A DNA stretch of 12,941 nt, from NCBI GenBank assembly GCA_018694455.1, contig JABHNP010000147.1, positions 1 through 12,941 of the forward strand, read 5' to 3'. The stretch's first letter is position 1. Each line of letters opens with the position of its first letter. The notes beneath the pieces were generated by a model that saw only the letters and a program-made list of their open reading frames with translations, was not told the DNA's origin and ran no database searches. Shown piece after piece: positions 8,201-11,922 of this stretch. This stretch comes from Planctomycetaceae bacterium. Its GTDB lineage: Bacteria; Planctomycetota; Planctomycetia; Pirellulales; UBA1268. Made by a program: the position numbers and the translations under genes.

Positions 8201-8467
8201 TCTGGTGGAACAAAAATCTGGTCGCTCGACTCTGTACCAGACGAACCCTTACTCATAGCAGGTACGGAAAATGGGAAAGTCATTCTCTGGTCTGGCGGAG
8301 CGGCGATGCCACTGGGAACTCTCGACGGCCATCATGCACCGGTTTGGAGTGTATCGGTTGGCCCTGCTGGTAGCCAACTCTGGACTGGTGGTTGGGATGG
8401 CACGGTGCGTCGCTGGGATGTCTCAAATGCAGAGTGGATGCAATCTGGTTATGCGGTCCACCGCTGA
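5231..8467 (+). CDS. Transmembrane Ser/Thr protein kinase with C-terminal WD40 double propeller
   Basis: 1078 residues from GTG 5231; ATG 5252 is an alternative start seven codons in. A PknB-like kinase domain spans ~49-330: glycine loop A-A-G-G-M-G (58-63), Lys80 in V-A-V-K, Glu96/97, the catalytic loop H-L-D-I-K-S-T-N (Asp176, Lys178, Asn181), D-F-G (194-196), S-P-E (222-224) and D-I-Y-G-M-G. The usual H-R-D is H-L-D, making this a non-RD kinase. A single membrane helix lies near 352-378, followed by a helical stretch to ~455 that is rich in charged and leucine residues. From ~460 to the end I count 14 WD40-type blades, whose closing aromatic or hydrophobic positions fall near 491, 536, 578, 620, 661, 701, 742, 782, 824, 882, 925, 969, 1020 and 1062. 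That is enough for two seven-bladed propellers. With one membrane helix, the kinase should face the cytoplasm and the propellers the opposite side, as a sensor or binding module. The likely output is the adjacent ECF sigma factor (inference). Confidence 0.92.
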   Translation: MTRYNTSMSVERKQDLVDDVLTGHDETFGLREDQEQSVPFGIDAGADIGGATIVRQLAAGGMGQVYEARQHAPTRRVAVKFLRGYGDSAARRRLLEEAVLLARVKHVNIAHVYTVGNYRLHGQTYQWIMMELVENACSISEYAKRMNLSLVQRGRLVLNAIEAIAAAHSKGIIHLDIKSTNILVAGDGSVKVIDFGIGRTLTELHNNEHVVGEIRGTPACMSPEQRAGLDERIDARSDIYGMGLLCTELFTENSRVRVSKQSNAGISEGGMHDVALCKETLLQQGTKNISRAAVEDLCAVLARCVEPCPDSRFSTMVEVRNELIRWLDGKPVVCRQPSSFEVSCRFIARQKVVAACVLLFIATLISAGCAVGWFAISAVASQQEAIEAANVAHGTLAGSLLRQAFSAEREHHIRLSRDLLSQRDDVLVRLDGQVPLAVVESKSLAIRALRAQLDEACSVWHSQGESITAVAVNSTADMALTASQDGRLCVFTVESGHLNQLPNFCYEAGSRPWTVALCADGQVAVVGCDNGTIHVVDVKTGEAIGICSDSKGPVYGVVALPSEGGFLSAGRDGVLRQWPLRGPFEPTVLASFKTTVYGIDQSQDGMKIAIGLRDSTVRVWHRKTGRQQVLHGHEQRVFSVSFSDDGQSVASASEDQTVRIWNLEASTEQACLHHPTRVNAVHFSGIDQVASATADQVLRIWNLNSTRPPRSLHGHEGDIWSLDFFGRNRLVTGSADGTVRLWRDAADAQPRFTIDARVRTTSLSPDGRFLAAGTSLGMVRVWDTKEGRACVDQKISTSSINNICWHPQCAEIAVAGSDGTVSLWTFDDIFDSQKEKYDLHAVANFQHDETMTKHRRRVFSVSYAKSGDVLASAGEDGSARLWHRGKNEQGSIIRHPGRVFCVAFSADGENPILATGCEDGVVRVFNSSGTLIQSFDEHQGQVNAIVWNQNAELSWNLASASADGTVRLWRLPEVLWEGEPFLAESLAVLQSGGTKIWSLDSVPDEPLLIAGTENGKVILWSGGAAMPLGTLDGHHAPVWSVSVGPAGSQLWTGGWDGTVRRWDVSNAEWMQSGYAVHR

Positions 8468-8468
8468 C

Positions 8469-9404
8469 TCAGTGTGAACCAGCAAGAACCTTGCTGAGTG
8501 TCTCCTGCAGCACGGCACCACTACGCTTCAACGCCTGTATCTCTTTTGGCCAGAGTTCGATCTCGAGCGGCCGTTCTGCTCCATCACGCCCAACAACAGT
8601 TGGGACAGATATCGCGACATCGCGAAGGCCGTAGCAACCTCGCTGAACTGACGATACCGGGAGAATACGTTTACTGTCGAGGGCTATGGCATGTACGACC
8701 TCAGCAATTGAGACACCAACAGCATATCCCGCCCCCGTTTTCTTTTTGATCATCTCAGCGCCGGAAGTTTTCGCACGGATGAACGTGTCCTGACAAAGTT
8801 TCTGTGTGTAGCCAGGAAATTTCTCCAACGGAAGTCCGCCAATACTGGCACTTGACCAGATCGGTACCATGCTGTCGCCATGCTCACCTAGAATAATTGC
8901 TGAGACTTGTGTCGCGGGTGCCTTTAGGTTGAGGGCAAGCAGGCTTCGGAATCGAAGCGTGTCGAGAAGTGTTCCGAGCCCGATAACGTGGCCTTCAGGA
9001 AGTCCAAGTTCTTCTGCGGCGAGATAGGTCAAGATATCAACGGGGTTACTTACAACCAGTACCGTCGCATCAGGCTTCATTCCTGCATTTTTAATGGATG
9101 CGAGAATTTTTTTGAACAGTTCGACGTTTCTATTGATCAGCGCAAGTCGGCTTTCGTCTGGTTTTCGACGGAGCCCAGCAGTGATGCATATTAGGTCGGC
9201 ATCCGCAAGATCCTCGTACTCACCAGCGGTTATGACCTGATCAGCAATCGCAGGTGCTCCATGCATCATATCGAGTGCCTGGCCATCAGCGAGATCAGCA
9301 TTAACATCAACAATGACAATTTCATGAACAATGCCACCAAGCTGGAGCGCAAATCCTGCTGATGCACCAACAATACCACCACCACCGATAATCCCGACTT
9401 TCAT
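8469..9404 (-). CDS. Lactate/malate dehydrogenase family protein (malate-type specificity residue), last gene of the BMC operon
   Basis: 311 residues, full family length. The NAD-binding loop G-G-G-I-V-G is at 8-13 with Asp33 for the ribose. Catalytic residues are present: Arg86, Asn120, Asp148, Arg151 and His175 (in G-E-H-G-D-S). The residue that separates the two activities, Gln102 in lactate dehydrogenases, is Arg80 here (A-G-L-R-R-K-P), as in malate dehydrogenases. The enzyme should therefore favour oxaloacetate/malate, although PVM microcompartment loci are described as carrying a 'lactate/malate' dehydrogenase expected to serve NAD recycling or lactate oxidation. No terminal extension resembling an encapsulation peptide is present: the Rossmann fold begins at residue 1 and the C-terminus ends with the normal helix. 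It may work outside the shell. Translation is supported by AAGGA 6 nt before the ATG. The gene ends 1 nt from the convergent kinase gene. Confidence 0.9.
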   Translation of the reverse strand: MKVGIIGGGGIVGASAGFALQLGGIVHEIVIVDVNADLADGQALDMMHGAPAIADQVITAGEYEDLADADLICITAGLRRKPDESRLALINRNVELFKKILASIKNAGMKPDATVLVVSNPVDILTYLAAEELGLPEGHVIGLGTLLDTLRFRSLLALNLKAPATQVSAIILGEHGDSMVPIWSSASIGGLPLEKFPGYTQKLCQDTFIRAKTSGAEMIKKKTGAGYAVGVSIAEVVHAIALDSKRILPVSSVQRGCYGLRDVAISVPTVVGRDGAERPLEIELWPKEIQALKRSGAVLQETLSKVLAGSH

Positions 9405-9410
9405 GTTGTA

Positions 9411-9415
9411 TCCTT
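9411..9415 (-). promoter_or_regulatory. Shine-Dalgarno of the dehydrogenase gene
   Basis: On the - strand AAGGA, within a purine-rich G-G-A-A-G-A-A-G-G-A run, sits 6 nt before the ATG at 9404. It fixes the start at the first residue of the Rossmann fold. Confidence 0.7.
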
Positions 9416-9458
9416 CTTCCTAAATGTATGTAATCCTGTGGTGGATGCTCTGAGGCAA

Positions 9459-9476
9459 TGAGTGTCTAGGCACTCA
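9459..9476. repeat. 18-bp near-perfect palindrome at the aldolase stop codon
   Basis: TGAGTGTCTAGGCACTCA on the + strand matches its own reverse complement at 16 of 18 positions; the two mismatched positions flank a central CTAG. The aldolase TAG stop (9466-9468, read on - strand) lies at its centre. It lacks a T-run and sits between two genes of one operon. It could be an intercistronic hairpin that affects transcript stability or the aldolase/dehydrogenase ratio, a protein-binding site, or chance. Confidence 0.4.
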
Positions 9477-10338
9477 AGCCGAGTTCCTTGCAGACCTGTT
9501 CAGTGACAGCTTTCACGACAGCCTCATAGTCGACAGGCTGATTCGATGCTTGAGGAGTATTCATAGCAGGAGGTGGATCAAATGCAGTTCTGTTGACTCC
9601 AGTATTCCCCCAGCTTGTTCGGAATACATCGTTCGCACAGATGTCACAGTCCTCCATTCCTTTGTCGAGTCGAGGGTCCTTGAATCCCCATTGCTGTTTT
9701 AGTGCGAGTAATTCTTGTGTTTCATTCTTGGACAGATAAGTAACACGGCCGAGGTCTTTCGCAAGCATGAGGATCTTGCAGTAGGCGTCAAGAATTTCAG
9801 TCCACCAGTAGGCTTTTTCAACGGTTTCACCAAAGCTTACGGTGCCATGGTTTGCAAGAATGACAACATTCGAATCTTTGACAAACGGTCGAACGGTATC
9901 AGCAAACTTCTGATTTCCAGGTGTTTCATATTTCGTAATTGGAATATCACCGAGAAAAACTTCTACCTCTGGCAAAACGCATTGAGGAATAGGCTCACGG
10001 GCGACAGCAAATGCCGTCGCGTGCGGAGGATGACAGTGAACGACAGAATTTACATCGGGTCGATCTTTCATGATCGTTAAATGAAGCAGGATTTCACTTG
10101 AACGTTTCCGCTGGCCAGCAACTTGATTTCCTTCCATATCAACAATGCAGAGGTCAGAGGGCTTCATGAAGCCTTTTGAAATTTGCGTCGGAGTACACAA
10201 GACCTCTTTGTCATTAAGACGGAATGAGATATTGCCATCATTCCCTGCGGCAAAACCTTTGTTATAAATTCGGCGACCAATGTCGCAGATTTCTTCCTTC
10301 AAGCTTGCAAGAGATCTGTCTGTTGTGGTGATTGCCAT
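9466..10338 (-). CDS. Class II aldolase (fuculose/rhamnulose-phosphate type) with C-terminal encapsulation peptide
   Basis: 290 residues, about 70 longer than ordinary FucA. The aldolase core (~10-218) shows G-N-D-G-N-I-S near 32-38, Thr49-Pro50, the S-S-E segment with Glu82 as the likely catalytic acid/base, zinc ligands in H-C-H-P (His101, His103) and His164 in A-N-H-G. It should cleave L-fuculose- or L-rhamnulose-1-phosphate to DHAP and L-lactaldehyde. After the core comes a segment with C-D-I-C (Cys231, Cys234), then a Pro/Asn/Thr/Gln-rich linker (~245-269). A final amphipathic helix, D-Y-E-A-V-V-K-A-V-T-E-Q-V (270-282) continuing to 290, has the form of a BMC encapsulation peptide. PVM-type loci are known to encode such aldolases with encapsulation peptides, so the enzyme is probably luminal. 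It follows a BMC-P gene by 147 nt and precedes the dehydrogenase by 61 nt. A strong GAGGAG motif precedes its ATG. Confidence 0.93.
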   Translation of the reverse strand: MAITTTDRSLASLKEEICDIGRRIYNKGFAAGNDGNISFRLNDKEVLCTPTQISKGFMKPSDLCIVDMEGNQVAGQRKRSSEILLHLTIMKDRPDVNSVVHCHPPHATAFAVAREPIPQCVLPEVEVFLGDIPITKYETPGNQKFADTVRPFVKDSNVVILANHGTVSFGETVEKAYWWTEILDAYCKILMLAKDLGRVTYLSKNETQELLALKQQWGFKDPRLDKGMEDCDICANDVFRTSWGNTGVNRTAFDPPPAMNTPQASNQPVDYEAVVKAVTEQVCKELGLSA

Positions 10339-10343
10339 CTAAT

Positions 10344-10350
10344 ACTCCTC
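10344..10350 (-). promoter_or_regulatory. Strong Shine-Dalgarno of the aldolase gene
   Basis: On the - strand GAGGAGT lies 5 nt before the ATG at 10338. It is the strongest ribosome-binding site in the BMC part of the window, where the shell genes have weak or no recognisable sites, suggesting the enzyme is made in higher amounts than the vertex proteins. The 147-nt gap upstream (10339-10485) holds no gene that I can support; I saw no clear promoter or terminator in it. Confidence 0.7.
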
Positions 10351-10485
10351 GTAAGTTCACTCGTTATTGTCTGATGTTTGTTTTAAAAGTAAGGTGCGCC
10401 GGTCAGCGAAGAATGCTGCATTGCGATCATTACTCAAGTATTCCCTGTGTTTTGGGTTGCGGTCGGTTCAGTGATTATTCTGCTT

Positions 10486-10779
10486 TCAGGATTCGGTCGG
10501 TTTAGGACGGTCGATCTGATCAATCAGGGCAGAGATGTAGGCATCGATAGGCTTGCCTTCGGGTTGAAACGGTTGTGCGGCTTCACCTCCCTCGCTGAAT
10601 GCGATGAGCTGACCGTTACCCGCTCCCAACTCATCCCATGCAATGATCGCTTCGGTGGGTCCATCTTCGTTGTCCAGGTCTTCTGCACGCAGAGGCACTA
10701 CGAGTCGTAGAAGCCCGCCCTTCATTGTCGGGTGAGCTTCGGTGAGGGTGACACAGCCAATTGTGCGGCCAATTCTCAT
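10486..10779 (-). CDS. BMC-P shell vertex protein (EutN/CcmL family)
   Basis: 97 residues, normal for the family. The N-terminus M-R-I-G-R-T-I-G-C-V is the first strand of the EutN/CcmL barrel. This is followed by G-G-L-L-R-L-V-V-P-L (21-30), E-A-I-I-A-W-D (43-49), the conserved turn L-G-A-G-N-G-Q-L-I (51-59) with F-S-E-G, and P-I-D-A-Y-I-S-A-L-I-D near the C-terminus, where the family has P-V-D-A-x-V-x-G-I-V-D. BMC-P proteins form pentamers that cap the vertices of the icosahedral shell. The gene is 33 nt downstream of the RpiB-like gene, in the same operon. It differs strongly from the other BMC-P in the window, so the two are separate paralogues rather than a recent duplication. PVM-type loci typically encode several BMC-P paralogues. 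Confidence 0.92.
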   Translation of the reverse strand: MRIGRTIGCVTLTEAHPTMKGGLLRLVVPLRAEDLDNEDGPTEAIIAWDELGAGNGQLIAFSEGGEAAQPFQPEGKPIDAYISALIDQIDRPKPTES

Positions 10780-10812
10780 GGTTGTTATTTGTCCGAATGC
10801 GTGATAGGTGTT

Positions 10813-11580
10813 CTATGAATCTGTACAGCTACAACTGCGTCGATCTTTTCTGGGCTGCGAGGTTGTAAGTATCTGGGGCGTGTTTTCGGCTGGGTGATGA
10901 GCAAATGACTTTGCGATCTGTGTGAGGCTACCGACCGAAAAGTCCCTTGGGTCGAGGATGAGGATATTGGCAGCACATGCGGCACTACTGGTTTTGAGAG
11001 TTGTGCTGTCTGTCGCAGTCACTGCTCGAATCGATGAAAATCTATTTGCTGCGATACACGCGACCACGGTATTTTCGCTAAAAAGAATACAGCGGGCCGC
11101 GTCTCGGCCGGTGTGGTCGGCAAGCGCTTCAAGCGTAGTTACAAGTCCTGCGGTTGGCAGTTGTTGGCTTGCCGGAACTGCTCTGCGCACAGCTCCAGTC
11201 GCGCCTGAAACGTTTCTTTTACAATCGGCTTGCGCAAGAATAAGTTGACGATCCGAGGGCTGTTGCGGCTTGGATTGTGCAGTAATGAGCTCAATTCCTC
11301 GATCCCTCGCGATGTCGCGTGCAGACGGTGTTATGACAGCTTTGTCTACTATGTAAGCAACTTTGGTACCACGGGCAAGGTTTACAATAGTTTTTGCAGC
11401 GACGACGCGATCAGCAAGGGTTGCTGTTGGTGTGTTCTGCTTGTCCGTGGATACCTGTCCTTGTGTCGATACCTGTTCCTGTGTCGATACTTGGGGCTTG
11501 GTTTCAGTACGAATTCGTCTTAGCACTTCGGTGACGAGGTGGGCGATATCGTCGGAAGAAATAGGTTTTTGTATTGGCAT
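10813..11580 (-). CDS. RpiB-like protein (degenerate active site) with N-terminal encapsulation peptide, BMC-associated
   Basis: 255 residues from the ATG at 11580, 10 nt after the upstream BMC-P stop; a TTG at 11610 would add ten residues and overlap that gene. Residues ~7-24 form an amphipathic helix, D-D-I-A-H-L-V-T-E-V-L-R-R-I (10-23), like known encapsulation peptides. A low-complexity linker with three Q-V-S-T copies follows (30-46). Residues ~76-100 (Y-I-V-D-K-A-V-I-T-P-S-A-R-D) resemble a short segment seen in EutQ/EutT-type proteins of other BMC loci. Residues ~144-228 align by eye with ribose-5-phosphate isomerase B: I-A-A-N-R-F-S-S-I-R-A-V, then A-A-N-I-L-I-L-D, then a final helix. 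The catalytic C-G-T-G loop of RpiB reads S-E-N-T (Ser168 on), so isomerase activity is unlikely. A Cys-containing tail R-R-S-C-S-C-T ends the protein. Its role is unknown; it may be a luminal scaffold or a sugar-phosphate binder. Confidence 0.75.
   Translation of the reverse strand: MPIQKPISSDDIAHLVTEVLRRIRTETKPQVSTQEQVSTQGQVSTDKQNTPTATLADRVVAAKTIVNLARGTKVAYIVDKAVITPSARDIARDRGIELITAQSKPQQPSDRQLILAQADCKRNVSGATGAVRRAVPASQQLPTAGLVTTLEALADHTGRDAARCILFSENTVVACIAANRFSSIRAVTATDSTTLKTSSAACAANILILDPRDFSVGSLTQIAKSFAHHPAENTPQILTTSQPRKDRRSCSCTDS
11437..11490. repeat. Three tandem 18-bp units encoding the linker of the RpiB-like protein
   Basis: Three consecutive 18-bp units (11437-11454, 11455-11472, 11473-11490), each ending in GATAC on the + strand, encode Q-V-S-T-x-x repeats on the - strand. 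The second and third units are nearly identical; the first is more diverged. They make up most of the flexible linker between the N-terminal encapsulation peptide and the folded domain. Unit number could vary between strains by slippage without breaking the frame. Confidence 0.8.
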
Positions 11581-11590
11581 AATGTCGTAA

Positions 11591-11860
11591 TTAATCTGTT
11601 GGTTCGTCAATCAGTGCAATGGTGCTCCAGCGGGCTGGCGTGCGTTTGCTGTTGAGCACTTCCCGCATCAGACGGCCGTCGCTCGTGATAACAACGCGGT
11701 CCGCTAGACCGGCGGCGACCGTGTCGATCGCTATCTGCGGATCACCATCGAATCCTTCTCCATCAGCAAGAAGAGGTTGAACAAGCAATAGCTTCGCTCC
11801 CACGAGAGACTCGTGTTTGAAGCTGCTGGTTACGGTTCCAATGACTTGTGCTACTTGCAT
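11591..11860 (-). CDS. BMC-P shell vertex protein (EutN/CcmL family), second paralogue
   Basis: 89 residues from the ATG at 11860; the frame is open 12 codons further upstream, but M-Q-V-A-Q-V-I-G-T-V matches the conserved first strand of the family, so 11860 is the start. Other family features are K-L-L-L-V-Q-P-L (~23-30), the segment I-D-T-V-A-A-G-L-A-D-R-V-V-I-T (~45-59), where the family has V-D-x-V-G-A-G-x-G-E-x-V-L, and a closing W-S-T-I-A-L-I-D. It should assemble as a pentameric vertex cap. The gene lies 62 nt after the aldehyde dehydrogenase stop and 10 nt before the RpiB-like start. Only weak similarity to the other BMC-P is visible by eye, so the two may occupy vertices with different surfaces or be used under different conditions. 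Confidence 0.9.
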   Translation of the reverse strand: MQVAQVIGTVTSSFKHESLVGAKLLLVQPLLADGEGFDGDPQIAIDTVAAGLADRVVITSDGRLMREVLNSKRTPARWSTIALIDEPTD

Positions 11861-11922
11861 GGGACAGTGTTGGTGATAAAGGAAGGTTCTGAACAAAAGA
11901 CAAAGTGGTGAGGTAGTTTGAG

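Noticed and set aside
10447..10710. 87-codon + strand open frame over the BMC-P gene
   Set aside because: It lies antisense to a clear EutN/CcmL gene and has no protein-like pattern of its own.
10897..11151. Functional ribose-5-phosphate isomerase B
   Set aside because: The catalytic cysteine and the glycine-rich loop are replaced, so only fold similarity is claimed.
11437..11490. Short repeats considered as a CRISPR-like array
   Set aside because: The units are directly tandem with no spacers, only 18 bp long, and encode an in-frame protein linker.
11581..11610. TTG 11610 as the start of the RpiB-like protein
   Set aside because: It would overlap the preceding BMC-P gene by 20 nt, while the ATG at 11580 falls just after that gene and just before the targeting helix.
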